This document shows positions 8,377 to 18,775 of a DNA stretch of 64,000 bases, one piece after another. The notes below the pieces were generated by a model, which worked only from the letters and a program-made list of their open reading frames with translations, ran no database searches and was not told the origin of the DNA. Positions within the stretch are counted from its first letter, which is position 1. Each line of letters starts with the position of its first letter. The stretch is from CAVWDI01 sp963753725 (GTDB taxonomy: Bacteria > Chloroflexota > Anaerolineae > Anaerolineales > UBA4823): the NCBI GenBank assembly GCA_963753725.1, contig CAVWDI010000001.1:186001-250000 (forward strand), written 5' to 3'. Position numbers and translations under genes: made by a program.

Positions 8377-11229
8377 ATGTGTACTAACTTTCAACCAAAT
8401 CGGAAAAAATTATTTCTGCACAATATTGTAATATTGGCGTTCATTATTACCATAGGTTTAAGTTCGCTTCTACCCAAATCGAAGACATTCGCGCAAACAA
8501 TCACAACAACTCCTGATTCACAGAATGCTGAGATTCTGAATAAATTATCGCCTGAGGAAAAAGTTGGTCAACTTTTTTTGATCACATTCAACGGCACAGA
8601 TGTCGGATCCGAATCAAACATCTTCAACTTAATTACAAATTACCACGTAGGAAATGTTGTGATATTAGCTGAAAATGACAATCTCACTCATATCAGCCAA
8701 TCTCCAGGTGATACAGCCCTTCAACTCCGTTCTCTCACCCGTAAACTCCAACAAATTGAATGGACAGCATCCCAGGAAAGTCAAAATGACCCTACAACTG
8801 GAGAGCCCTACTTACCATCCTATATTCCATTATTTATCGGGATGCCCCAGGAAGGTGATGGTTATCCTTATGATCAAGTTCTATACGGATTATCTCAATT
8901 GCCTAATCACATGGCGCTTGGAGCGACCTGGAACCGCGAACTCGCATCTGAAGTAGGTACAACTCTGGGAACTGAGCTATCTTCTGTCGGTGTAAATCTT
9001 TTGCTTGGACCATCTTTGGATGTGTTGGAGACCCCTCAATTTGGGGTGACAAAGGATCTTGGAACCAGGATTTTTGGCGGCGATCCCTACTGGGTCGGTG
9101 AAATGGGTCAAGCTTATATTAAAGGGATACATTCTGGCAGCCGAGGAAAAGTGGCTGTAGTCTCCAAGCATTTTCCTGGACATGGTGGCGCAGATAGACT
9201 CCCCGAAGATGAAGTGGCAACCGTTCGGAAATCCATTGAGGAATTAATCGCGTTCGATTTAAATCCTTTCTTTAATGTAACAGGAAAAGCAAATTCCAGT
9301 GAAGAAACAACCGATGCGTTGCTTACATCGCATATTCGATATCAAGGATTACAGGGAAATATCCGTGCTACAACGCGTCCAGTTAGCCTTGATCCACAAG
9401 CTTTGAGTATATTAATGGAATTACCAGAATTCGAACTCTGGCGTAGCACCGGTGGAGTGATGATCAGCGACAATCTAAACAGCCAGGCTGTTCGAAGGTT
9501 TTATGATCTGACCAGTCAAGACTTTGATATACACCGAGTTGCATTAAATGCATTTTTAGCCGGGAATGATTTGTTATACATAAATGATGTTACCGTTGAG
9601 GATGATGTAGACGCAATTAATACCACTCAGCAAACCCTTGAATTCTTTTCGCAAAAATACCGGGAGGATAATGCTTTTGCTCAACGAGTTGACGAATCAG
9701 TTCTCAGAATTCTAAAGCTGAAGCAAAAACTATATGGTGAATTTTCAATCGGACAGGTACTCGCCGCGCCTCAAGTGCCAACGGATTTAGAACAATCGCA
9801 ACAAATTGTATTTGAAGTTGCCAGGCAAGGCGCCACCTTAGTCAGCCCTTCCCAAACCGAGTTGGATGAAACAATCCCCGATCCACCTAATCAAGATGAT
9901 CGGATTGTCTTCTTAAGCGATACCAGACAAGCAAAGCAATGCAGTCAGTGTGTCGACCAACCAATTCTCGGTGTGAAATCACTTCAGGAATTCGTAATTC
10001 GCAGATATGGACCACAGGCAGGTGGGCAGGTCTCGCCTTTTAATTTGACATCCTATGAGTTTTCAGATTTACTGGGCATACTGGATGGAACATCCAACGA
10101 ATCACGCTTGGAAAGCGATTTACAACGCGCAAATTGGATCGTTTTTTCAATGCTGGATAATAATGAAGCTACATCTTCATACGATATACTCAGCAGATTT
10201 TTGAACGAAAGGCCTGATCTTTTTCAACAAAAGAGGTTAATTGTATTTTCGTTCAACGCCCCATATTTTATGGATGCGACCAATATTTCGAAGTTAACGG
10301 CATACTATACGCTCTATTCTAAAACGGCGCAATTCATCGATATGGCATCCTATTTATTGTTCCGCGAGATCCAGCCTGTGGGAGCTTCCCCCGTTTCTAT
10401 TCCAGGGATTAATTATGATCTGAATAAAGCGCTTTTCCCTGATCCAGAGCAAATAATTCCGTTAGAGTATGATATTCCCCAGGATGACACGGATGGTGAA
10501 GGGATTACTCCCGAACCCACACGACCTCCTGAATTTAGAGTTGGTGATGTAATACCACTGCGAACTGGGATTATTTTAGATAACAACGGGCATCCTGTGC
10601 CGGATGGTACACCAGTTGATTTCGTTCAAACGCTCATCGGTGAAGCAAGCAGTACTCGCCAAACCGAAACCACCTCAGGCGGTATCGCCCGGACAACTTT
10701 TGCGGTTACTGCTCCAGGGACATTGGAGTTCCTTGCGGAAAGTGAACCTACCAAATCGGGAATTCTGAGAATTGATATACCATCTCCTAATGGTGACTTA
10801 ACCCCTACAACTGAAATACTTGTCCTCGAAAATACCCCCTCCCCCACCGCAACCGAAGAATTTGTTATTGTGCCGACAAAACCCCCAATAGAACCAGAAA
10901 TTGTAAACCATCCCCGCATAAGTGATTGGATCATTGCATCCATTATTTCAATTGGTATTGCATGGATACTTTACCGATTAGCAGCATTTATGGGTTTGGT
11001 TAAATGGGGAGTTCGAACAGGATTACTGGCTCTCATTGGTGGATTAATTGCGTATTCATTTCTCGCTTATCAATTACCAAAAAATGAAAATTTGATTATT
11101 GGTTCGATATCAAGAAGCGTCTTCCTTGTCACGATTGTTGGGATCATTTTAGGAGCGATTATCGCAATACTGTGGCGCTCCATTGCAGACAGACGGATAA
11201 AAAAGATTAGTTTGAATGAAAAAACTTGA
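8377..11229 (+). CDS. Membrane-anchored glycoside hydrolase family 3 protein
   Basis: A large exported family 3 glycosidase, nearest in type to NagZ-like beta-N-acetylhexosaminidases. An N-terminal hydrophobic signal ends near TFAQT. The catalytic barrel contains EEKVGQLFL, SKHFPGHGG and the putative nucleophile region GGVMISDNL. The usual NagZ D-S-H acid/base motif after KHFPGHG is replaced by a stretch reading ADRLPEDE. A C-terminal Ig-like domain (about residues 720-800), a Pro/Thr-rich linker and about three membrane helices follow, so the enzyme faces outward. ATG 8377 is chosen; a TTG at 8359 would overlap the previous gene. No Shine-Dalgarno sequence helps the choice. Confidence 0.82.
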   Translation: MCTNFQPNRKKLFLHNIVILAFIITIGLSSLLPKSKTFAQTITTTPDSQNAEILNKLSPEEKVGQLFLITFNGTDVGSESNIFNLITNYHVGNVVILAENDNLTHISQSPGDTALQLRSLTRKLQQIEWTASQESQNDPTTGEPYLPSYIPLFIGMPQEGDGYPYDQVLYGLSQLPNHMALGATWNRELASEVGTTLGTELSSVGVNLLLGPSLDVLETPQFGVTKDLGTRIFGGDPYWVGEMGQAYIKGIHSGSRGKVAVVSKHFPGHGGADRLPEDEVATVRKSIEELIAFDLNPFFNVTGKANSSEETTDALLTSHIRYQGLQGNIRATTRPVSLDPQALSILMELPEFELWRSTGGVMISDNLNSQAVRRFYDLTSQDFDIHRVALNAFLAGNDLLYINDVTVEDDVDAINTTQQTLEFFSQKYREDNAFAQRVDESVLRILKLKQKLYGEFSIGQVLAAPQVPTDLEQSQQIVFEVARQGATLVSPSQTELDETIPDPPNQDDRIVFLSDTRQAKQCSQCVDQPILGVKSLQEFVIRRYGPQAGGQVSPFNLTSYEFSDLLGILDGTSNESRLESDLQRANWIVFSMLDNNEATSSYDILSRFLNERPDLFQQKRLIVFSFNAPYFMDATNISKLTAYYTLYSKTAQFIDMASYLLFREIQPVGASPVSIPGINYDLNKALFPDPEQIIPLEYDIPQDDTDGEGITPEPTRPPEFRVGDVIPLRTGIILDNNGHPVPDGTPVDFVQTLIGEASSTRQTETTSGGIARTTFAVTAPGTLEFLAESEPTKSGILRIDIPSPNGDLTPTTEILVLENTPSPTATEEFVIVPTKPPIEPEIVNHPRISDWIIASIISIGIAWILYRLAAFMGLVKWGVRTGLLALIGGLIAYSFLAYQLPKNENLIIGSISRSVFLVTIVGIILGAIIAILWRSIADRRIKKISLNEKT

Positions 11230-11251
11230 CCTGAAAAAATCCCCCCACAGA

Positions 11252-12241
11252 TTATCGAATCATCGTAACAGCCAGACTCAATAGTAAAAGACCCACAGAT
11301 ACCAGGATTAAGAACATCTCGATTGGCGATGAGATCAAATCCGCCATGTTAGGCGATGGGAGAGGCGCCCGGGGTCGAATGCCTGGATCCCAATCTCCCA
11401 ATAATGCCCGCCTGAATTCTTCAATATCTTGCGGACGCTCGTCTGGATGTAAATTCATTGCCCACAGAATCGCCCTTTCGGTTCGTAAACTGATATCAGG
11501 ATTTAATTGTCTTGGTGGCAATAAAGCGTCTGGTTGAAGGAATAAATCCCTGGCTTCCACCGGTCTTTGATTGGTTAATAAATGGTATAGCGTGGCACCA
11601 AATGCATAAATATCACTGCGAACATCCGTGTGCCCCGTATCACCTCCGTATTGTTCTAACGGTGTATACATTGCCGTACCGCGGCCTTGTAAAACGGTTA
11701 GCGTAACTTCTTCAGAAGCCAGAATTTTTACAAGACCAAAATCCACCAATTTTAACAGGCTGTTAGGTGTTAGTTTTAAATTACTGGGTTTAATATCTCT
11801 GTGCAAAATTGGTGGTGATTGGCTGTGTAAGTAACCTAAAGCATCCGCTAGTTGGTTCGCCCATCCTAATACTTCACGTTCAGATAGAAAATCACCATCT
11901 CTGCGAGCCTCATTCATCAAGGTTCTCAAATCTTTCCCAGGAATAAAATCCATTACAAGGTATTCGCGTCCGTCATGGTAAAAGAAATCAGAGACTTTTG
12001 GCAAATTTGGATGATCAAGCCTGGCAAGAACTGTCGCCTCGCGCATAAATTGATCACGCGCTTGTTCAACCATATCTTCCGATAAACTATGATCATGCTC
12101 CACTTCTTTCAAGGCACACAAACGCCCCTCCAACCGTATATCATCTGCCAGATAGATACTCCCCATTCCTCCCTGGCCAATTATTCGTTTTATTTGATAT
12201 CTTTCACGTAAGATATCACCCTGCTTCAGTGGAGTTGGCAT
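11252..12241 (-). CDS. Ser/Thr protein kinase with C-terminal transmembrane helix
   Basis: A bacterial Hanks-type kinase of 329 residues. The Gly-rich loop GQGGMGSIY spans 22-30, the ATP-anchoring lysine is K45, the catalytic loop HRDIKPSN carries D150, and DFG is at 168-170. A single hydrophobic helix near 308-328 anchors the protein with the kinase domain in the cytosol; no extracellular sensor domain follows. It is divergent from an FHA/winged-helix gene 141 bp away, whose FHA domain is the kind that binds phosphothreonine, so that regulator is the obvious candidate substrate. Confidence 0.93.
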   Translation of the reverse strand: MPTPLKQGDILRERYQIKRIIGQGGMGSIYLADDIRLEGRLCALKEVEHDHSLSEDMVEQARDQFMREATVLARLDHPNLPKVSDFFYHDGREYLVMDFIPGKDLRTLMNEARRDGDFLSEREVLGWANQLADALGYLHSQSPPILHRDIKPSNLKLTPNSLLKLVDFGLVKILASEEVTLTVLQGRGTAMYTPLEQYGGDTGHTDVRSDIYAFGATLYHLLTNQRPVEARDLFLQPDALLPPRQLNPDISLRTERAILWAMNLHPDERPQDIEEFRRALLGDWDPGIRPRAPLPSPNMADLISSPIEMFLILVSVGLLLLSLAVTMIR

Positions 12242-12382
12242 TCTTTTTCCACATCCATAATCTTTTGAGTTTTGCGAATATAATATATTTCGTAATGATT
12301 AACGGTTGTATCGATAATAATCAAGATAATATTTCTCTTTGCTTGTGTGTATGCTATTATAACTCGAGAGAGAGTGATCGAT

Positions 12383-13103
12383 ATGTATGATGATGAGGCT
12401 GCAATTCTACTAGCCCAGGCAGGCCCTTTAAATGGTCAACGCTGGTCCATAATAAAGGAGATGCTTTTAGGGAGGGAAGAAAATTGCGATATTGTTATTA
12501 CAGATCGACAGGTTTCACGCCAGCATGCAAAAATAATATCTACCGCTGAAGGTATATACCTTGAAGATCTAAAGAGCAAAAACGGAACTCATCGAAATGG
12601 CCAGAAAATCACAAATTCAGTTACATTGCAGGATGGCGATTTAATTCAAATTGCACTCGCGCAGAGATTCATATTCCTCAGTTCAGATGCGACCCTTCCA
12701 CTCAACTCTCAACAGCTTAAACTGGACGGTGCTGACGAACTACCAAAAGAAAGATCCGATAAGAAGGTAGATAGACTGAGACTAGATAGAAAATCTAAGC
12801 GGGTATGGATAACAGTTGAGCGAGATTTGAATCTCAAAGATGAAGTTGAGATTTCTCCTCCTCTTTCCTTGGCGCAGTTTCGTTTGCTGGAAGAACTATA
12901 TATAAATCAGGGACGTGTGATATCCAGATTTGATCTAATCTCAGCAATATGGGGAGAAAGTTCAGGCGCTGGAGGTTTCCGTCCAGGCTTTGGACGCCCT
13001 TGTCAGAAGATTACGTGACCGGATAGCTGCAGTTGATCCAACGCATATATATATCATCACAGTTCGCGGACATGGTTTGCGATTAGATAACCCAGCTGTA
13101 TAA
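12383..13103 (+). CDS. FHA-domain/winged-helix transcriptional regulator, frame broken near 12975
   Basis: N-terminal FHA domain with LLGREENCDIVI, VSRQHAKI and KNGTHRNG, the phosphothreonine-binding loops. From about residue 130 an OmpR/PhoB-type winged helix follows (LSLAQFRLLEELY, then SVQALDALVRRLRDRI and VRGHGLRL). The frame stops early at 13018; one base change near 12970-12980 joins it to the recognition-helix segment that ends at TAA 13101-13103. ATG 12383 is preferred because GAGAGAG lies upstream and the earlier in-frame ATG at 12347 overlaps a TATTAT promoter-like element. The domain order is FHA then DNA-binding, opposite to EmbR. Confidence 0.82.
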
Positions 13104-13115
13104 TTTTACACTCGG

Positions 13116-14460
13116 TCAGCGGATATTCCTTTCCATGGAAAATCGCATTACCTCTCGATTCACCTCCGAAGCTCTATCGACCAAAGCTTGATCTTCACTC
13201 GATTGAGCTTGCACAATAATCGTCGATAACATACTCAAAAATTCAGGGGTAATTTCTTCCTGCTTATCTTCTAAGATTTTCTGTCGTTTATTTTTATCCG
13301 GCTCTTCCAGAAGCGCTTCGATTACAGAAAATCCAGGAGGAGGTTCACTGGCCTCTTTGATAACATCCTGGATCTGTTGTAATTTTTCAATCAATGCTAA
13401 ATCCCCTTGACTGCGAGCATTTTCCAACCTCTGGTTTACCTCACTGATAAAAAATTCATCAACCGCTGGTAAAGCGCTAGCCATTGTCTCCTTCACATTA
13501 TGAGAAGATAATATCTCCTCAATGAGTTGATTTTTCTCTGCGATAATGGTTTCAATTTGCTTATCAAACTCTTCGATCATCTCTACAAGTGAAGATCGTA
13601 ATTCAACTAATCGAGTTCTTCCGTCGCCCCTGGCGCGATCAATACGTTCTCCCAACATCAGTAAAAAGGAGTAATCCATAATCGGTCGAGCGAGGCTTAC
13701 CAATGCCTTCAACCTGGTCTCATTGGGTGCCTGGATAACCAGATCAAGCATCTTCTCGCGATCTAATTCTTCACCCGCTTCCCGAAGATCAGCAAGCGCA
13801 GTTTCGATCTCCTGGGTTTGAGCTTGAACCTGTTTTCCAAATGAAGATTGAGCCATCAACTTTTTATATAGATCGGAGAACTGCTGAGCAGTATCCTGGT
13901 CACCACTTACCATGGCTGTTTCTGATAATCTTTGTAGTAAACCAAAGAAGTCCGAAGTCAATTTTCTCATCTTCCTCTGCAGCCATCTGGTTGATGACCT
14001 CTTCATCTTTCAATTCAGAAAACCTTTGAATCAATTGCAGTCGATCTTTTTGAGCCTCGATCATTTCCTTGGTTATTCCTTCGGATTCAAGCACTCGTTC
14101 AACAAGTCCTTGCATCGTTAAAGTTGATTGAGGATTCAACAAGTACGCTTTACGTTGTTCTTGAGGCAACCGGTTCATAGCTTGATTTATTAAGGAACCA
14201 ATGACCCGTTCTTGTTCATCGCGCGGAATTGCCAATTCAGGTGGCAGATATGTGAGCAGTATTTCCTTGTGCGGATCATGATAAACAATTGGTGTAGACG
14301 CCTGACCTTGATATCCACAATAAGGGCAATTGATCAAATTAAAACTCCCAGCGAGAATTTTTTGTTTAGCAGCTGGGTCTTCACCAACGTCGAATAATTG
14401 ATCTATATCACCAACGATCGATTGGCGGCAATTTGGACAACTTACATTCGTTTTTGGCAT
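13116..14460 (-). CDS. CpXC zinc-ribbon protein, frame broken near 13955
   Basis: The first residues hold VSCPNCRQSI and then INCPYCGYQG, two CPxC pairs that define the CpXC domain and probably bind one zinc. The rest is a long, mostly helical and charged region. Two overlapping frames (13900-14460 and 13116-14006) read as one protein of about 448 residues if a single base is changed close to EDEKIDFFGLL; the second frame has no plausible independent start. Function is unknown for the family. It lies 65 bp downstream of the histidine kinase gene on the same strand and may share its transcript. It converges with the FHA regulator, 12 bp apart. Confidence 0.78.
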
Positions 14461-14525
14461 TTATTTCTCCAAGTTATAAATAAAATGAAAAGTACAAGTA
14501 AATCCCGCAGAAATATTGAAATTCT

Positions 14526-16078
14526 TTAATCGCGTGGGATTGAAAAACAAATCCGGGCTCCATTCTCAGGATTTGGATCAACCCAAATCCGTCCCCCATG
14601 CGCTTCGACCACGGCTCGAGCAAGGTATAAACCTAAACCCGCCCCTTTTGTGGTTTTTGAAGATTCCATCGCCCTGTAAAAACGGTCAAATACATGGGGT
14701 ATATCATCCATTGAAAAACCAGGACCTTCATCACTGACGCAAATTACTAATTGTTCTGGATGGATATCTCCGAGAATTTGGATTCTTCCCCCCTTTGGTG
14801 AGTATTTGATCGCGTTAGATATTAAATTTGCCAGTACTTGTTCGAGACGGTTTTCATCTCCTAATATTATTGGAAAATTCACTGGAAAATCAACATCGAT
14901 TTCATGTATTTGTGATTGAGTTTGGAACCGCTCTGCTATACGCTCAGACAGTACATCAAGAGAAACCTCAGATAAATTAATCGATAACGCCCCTGCCTGC
15001 AGACGCGACGCATCTAATAGATTGTCAATCAACTCAGTTAACCGGTCTGCTTCTTCTTCAATAACCATCAAACTGTCTTGGACGATTCCCCTGTCCCATG
15101 ACGCATCATCACGTCGCAAGGTACCGACATAGCCTTTGATAAGTGCTACAGGTGTCCTCAATTCATGACTGATAACTGAAATGAAAGTGCTTTTAAGTTC
15201 TTCTGCTTCCCGGAAATGACTGATATCACGTACCGATGCCACAATGTTTAAGAACTCCCTTCAGTCGACAACAAAGGCGCATAGGTTACACCTATTGGCA
15301 AGGGGGTACCATAAAGTCGTTCCAGATCTCCTTCTACGTATAATGTTGTATTCTGGTTCAACGGCCATCCACCTGCCTCAGCTTCTTCAAGTGTCATCCC
15401 TTCATTCTTCTTTGTCCATCGCATTATTTCTTTATGCGATTTGCCGATGATTTCATCCACCGGGCTGCCTATCATGCGAGCCATAGCTCTGTTGCAGCGT
15501 TCAATTATCCGCTCGGCAGAGAGGATCAGGATACCATCTGCAACTGAATCGATTAGAGCGACTAAGCGCCGTTCTTCATACAAGACCTGAGAATACAATT
15601 TTGCATTTTGTACCGCTACTGCGGCCTGATCAGCAAAACTCTGTAGTAAAGCTCTGTCATTATTTGAAAAAACACCTTGATAGTTACGAAAAACGAACAG
15701 CACGCCGATAACTTGTTTCTGAGCGACAAGCGGTAAACCCACACCTGTCAATAGACCAAGGCTGGCTGCTCGGGTTAAACCCTGAAGTAAGCGGTTGATC
15801 TCTGGTAGTTCAGATTGTGCTGGTTCGTCATGTTTGGGAACTTTTGCCAGCAGACGTGAGATCCTTCGTAAAAATGATGGGGGAATTCCCTGAGAAACCT
15901 CCACCGACCATCCTTTTTGTTCCTCCCTGAGCGCAATTAAACCTGCCTGGCCGGCTAACATCTCAATTGAGATATGTAAAATACGCGCCAGTAATTTGTC
16001 TAAATCTAATTCTTGAGTAATGGCGCGTAGGATCTCGAGTAAATAATCCCGCTGGCGTACTCGTAAATCAGGTAACAA
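14526..16078 (-). CDS. GAF/PAS sensor histidine kinase, frame broken near 15250
   Basis: A soluble sensor kinase of about 517 residues: a GAF domain (roughly 20-180, including QSFADQAAVAVQNAKLY), a PAS domain (roughly 185-270), then the HisKA dimerisation helix with phospho-acceptor SHELRTPVALIKG, N-box LANLISNAIKYSP and G-boxes DEGPGFSM and GAGLGLYLA. The first frame stops at TAA 15248-15250; one extra T restores STEGSSLNIVASVRDIS and leads into the kinase part. No membrane segment is visible, so the signal is cytosolic. No response regulator is adjacent. Its start overlaps the end of the aminotransferase gene by 11 bases, which suggests translational coupling. Confidence 0.9.
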
Positions 16079-17402
16079 CTGCGTTTAGCTCTCTTTCACT
16101 GGCTGTGATCACTTCATCCAATATTTCAAATCCCTCGTTTATCTCTTCTCTGGTGACACACAAAGGCGGCGCTATACGGATCGTACTCTTACCGCATCCG
16201 AGTAATAATAACCCACGAGAAAATGCGTTATTGATTATCAGTTCGCTAAGTTCTTCTGCTGGGATTCTAGTCTCTCTATCTTTTACAAATTCGATACCGA
16301 TCATCAATCCTTCGCCGCGGATTTCTCCCACGCAAGCGTGTTTATCTAATAGTTCCTTTGCGTGCTTCTTCGTGTAAGCTCCCACCTCTTGGGCATTGTC
16401 AAGGTACACATCTCCAATCAATTCTATGGTCGCTAATGCTGCTGCGCAAGCGATTGGATTGCCTCCATATGTATTCCCATGGGCGCCTTTTGGCCAGGAC
16501 ATTATTTCTTCTCGAGCAAATGTAATCCCTAATGGGAGTCCGGAAGCGATCCCTTTGGCCACGCAGACGATATCCGGTTCTACATCAAAATGTTCAATTG
16601 CCCACCACTTCCCGCTGCGCCCCATCCCTGATTGAACTTCATCTGCAATTAATAGGATTCCGTAGCGATCGCATAGTTCCCTTAATGCAGGAAAGAAACC
16701 GGGAGCAGGTACAACGTATCCACCTTCACCCTGGATAGGTTCAACCATTATTCCTGCCACATCATCAGGAGGTAATAAACGTTCTAGAATCTGTTCTTCG
16801 ATATAGCGGATGATTGTCACTCCATAATCCTCTCCAGGGAGCGATTTTAATATTGGACGATAAGGATCAGGGTAAGGTACGTGAACAACGCCACTCATCA
16901 ATGGGAAGAAGCCGTGTTTATAAACTTTTTTACTGGCAGTGAAGGCTAGAGCTCCCATTGTTCTTCCATGAAAAGCGCCGTGAAAGCCGATAAATTGTGT
17001 TCTTCCAGTGTGATATCGAGCTAGTTTTATAGCCGCTTCTACGCTTTCAGCTCCAGAATTCGACATAAACGAAATCGCATTTGCAGAAAATGGTGAAATT
17101 TTATCGATTGCCTCACCTAATTCAATCCATTTTTCGTGATAAAAATCAGATGAAATATGTAAATATTTTTCCGCCTGTTCCTGGACAGCCTTCACCACCT
17201 TCGGATGGCTGTGACCGGTTGCAATTACAGCAATCCCTGCAGCAAAATCGAGGAACCTGTTTCCATCTACATCCCACACTTCTACACCTTTACCATAATC
17301 CATAACAAATGGATAACCTCTAGGGTATGATGGTGAAATAACCTTTTGATCACGCTCAATAATCGATCGTGCAATCGGGCCTGGTAAATCGGTGCTAATC
17401 AT
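16068..17402 (-). CDS. Class III PLP aminotransferase (acetylornithine/4-aminobutyrate type)
   Basis: A 444-residue fold-type I aminotransferase. AAGIAVIATGHSHPKVV, FMSNSGAESVEAAIKLAR, GAFHGRTMGAL and LIADEVQSGMGR are the family's cofactor and substrate loops, and VAKGIASGLPLG near residue 290 supplies the PLP lysine. Acetylornithine, 4-aminobutyrate and related omega-amino acids are all used by this group, so the exact substrate is open; no arginine or GABA genes lie nearby. AGGAGG precedes the ATG. It appears to be the first gene of a unit continuing with the histidine kinase and perhaps the CpXC protein. Confidence 0.88.
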   Translation of the reverse strand: MISTDLPGPIARSIIERDQKVISPSYPRGYPFVMDYGKGVEVWDVDGNRFLDFAAGIAVIATGHSHPKVVKAVQEQAEKYLHISSDFYHEKWIELGEAIDKISPFSANAISFMSNSGAESVEAAIKLARYHTGRTQFIGFHGAFHGRTMGALAFTASKKVYKHGFFPLMSGVVHVPYPDPYRPILKSLPGEDYGVTIIRYIEEQILERLLPPDDVAGIMVEPIQGEGGYVVPAPGFFPALRELCDRYGILLIADEVQSGMGRSGKWWAIEHFDVEPDIVCVAKGIASGLPLGITFAREEIMSWPKGAHGNTYGGNPIACAAALATIELIGDVYLDNAQEVGAYTKKHAKELLDKHACVGEIRGEGLMIGIEFVKDRETRIPAEELSELIINNAFSRGLLLLGCGKSTIRIAPPLCVTREEINEGFEILDEVITASERELNAVVT

Positions 17403-17647
17403 TCTTTTTCCTCCTGATCGAATTGAATTTTATCTTGAAAGTCCCTGATTTCGTTCTATTTTCAGGATCTTCCATTTATAGAAATAATACTGTTGCTAAA
17501 GAAGTAAGTGATAAAAAAAACGTCAAGAAATTATACTCCAATGTATGCAAATTCCCACTATTCTGGATTATTCCATGGCGGATACAAGGAGGGTATAATC
17601 ACTCTTCTTGTCACTAATTAGCGCGAATTTTTAATCTCTGTAATTAG

Positions 17648-18775
17648 ATGCAAAATCAAACAAAATCATTCTCCTTCGAATTAAAGAATACCCAGGATAA
17701 TGCTCGTGCTGGTCTGCTGCACACACCCCATGGTGAGATTCCGACTCCAGTTTTCGCTCCGGTTGGAACGCAAGCCAGCGTAAAGGCATTGTCCCCAGCT
17801 CAATTGGAGGAATTAGGCGTAACATTGGTTTTATCGAATACATATCATTTATCTCTACGGCCTGGGGATGAATTAATTCACAACCTGGGCGGATTGCATA
17901 AATTCACGAATTGGCCGCGACCAATCTTGACGGATTCCGGTGGTTACCAGGTATTTTCGCTGGCAAAATCCAGAAAAATATCCGATGATGGGGTTACTTT
18001 TAAGAGCCATATCGACGGTGCAGAAAAATACCTTTCTCCCGAAATTGCAGTATCGATTCAAGAAAACCTGGGCGCAGATATTATTATGGCGTTTGACGAG
18101 TGCGCGCCGCCGTATGACCTTGAATATAATCGCCTTGCGATGTCTCGCACACACAAGTGGGCTGAACGCTGCCTGGCTGCCAAAACTCGCCCGGATCAGG
18201 TAATGTTTGGCATCGTCCAGGGTGGAGTATTTCCGGAACTTCGAAGCGAATCTGCTGAATTCATTTCATCTTTAGGCTTTTTTGGTAATGCAATCGGCGG
18301 TCTATCTGTGGGCGAAACCAAAGAAGAGATGAAATCAATGCTTGATATCGTAAATAATATTCTTCCACAGGATAAGCCCAGATATTTAATGGGAGTCGGT
18401 ACGCCAGAAGATTTTATTAATGCAGTTGGGCGCGGTGTGGATATATTCGATTGCGTCTTACCCACACGACTTGCCCGCCATAATGCTGCAATGCTTCGTA
18501 AAGGACGCCTAAACCTGCAAAACGCTTCCTTTGCAAAAGATCCTCGACCCATTGATGAAACATGTACTTGTTACACCTGCCAAAATTTCAGCCGCGCATA
18601 TCTGAGGCATTTAATCAATGCAGGTGAAATGCTTTCTGCTACTTTGTTATCCATCCACAATATAAACACACTGCTCGGTACAGTTAGAGAAATTCGCCAG
18701 GCGATCATTGAATCGAGGTTCGATCGTTTTGCGAATGAGTATCTTAAAGACCAAAACAATAATTCACTATTATGA
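17648..18775 (+). CDS. tgt: Queuine tRNA-ribosyltransferase
   Basis: Exchanges guanine at the wobble position of GUN-anticodon tRNAs for the queuosine precursor. The 375-residue protein keeps the catalytic DSGGYQVF (DSGG at 96-99), MAFDECAPPY, GGLSVGE, the second aspartate region GVDIFDCVLPTRLAR and the zinc site with CTCYTC near 306. The ATG has no Shine-Dalgarno sequence; a GGTATAAT element about 50 bp upstream may be the promoter. It overlaps uppP by ATGA, so the two are translationally coupled. Confidence 0.96.
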   Translation: MQNQTKSFSFELKNTQDNARAGLLHTPHGEIPTPVFAPVGTQASVKALSPAQLEELGVTLVLSNTYHLSLRPGDELIHNLGGLHKFTNWPRPILTDSGGYQVFSLAKSRKISDDGVTFKSHIDGAEKYLSPEIAVSIQENLGADIIMAFDECAPPYDLEYNRLAMSRTHKWAERCLAAKTRPDQVMFGIVQGGVFPELRSESAEFISSLGFFGNAIGGLSVGETKEEMKSMLDIVNNILPQDKPRYLMGVGTPEDFINAVGRGVDIFDCVLPTRLARHNAAMLRKGRLNLQNASFAKDPRPIDETCTCYTCQNFSRAYLRHLINAGEMLSATLLSIHNINTLLGTVREIRQAIIESRFDRFANEYLKDQNNNSLL

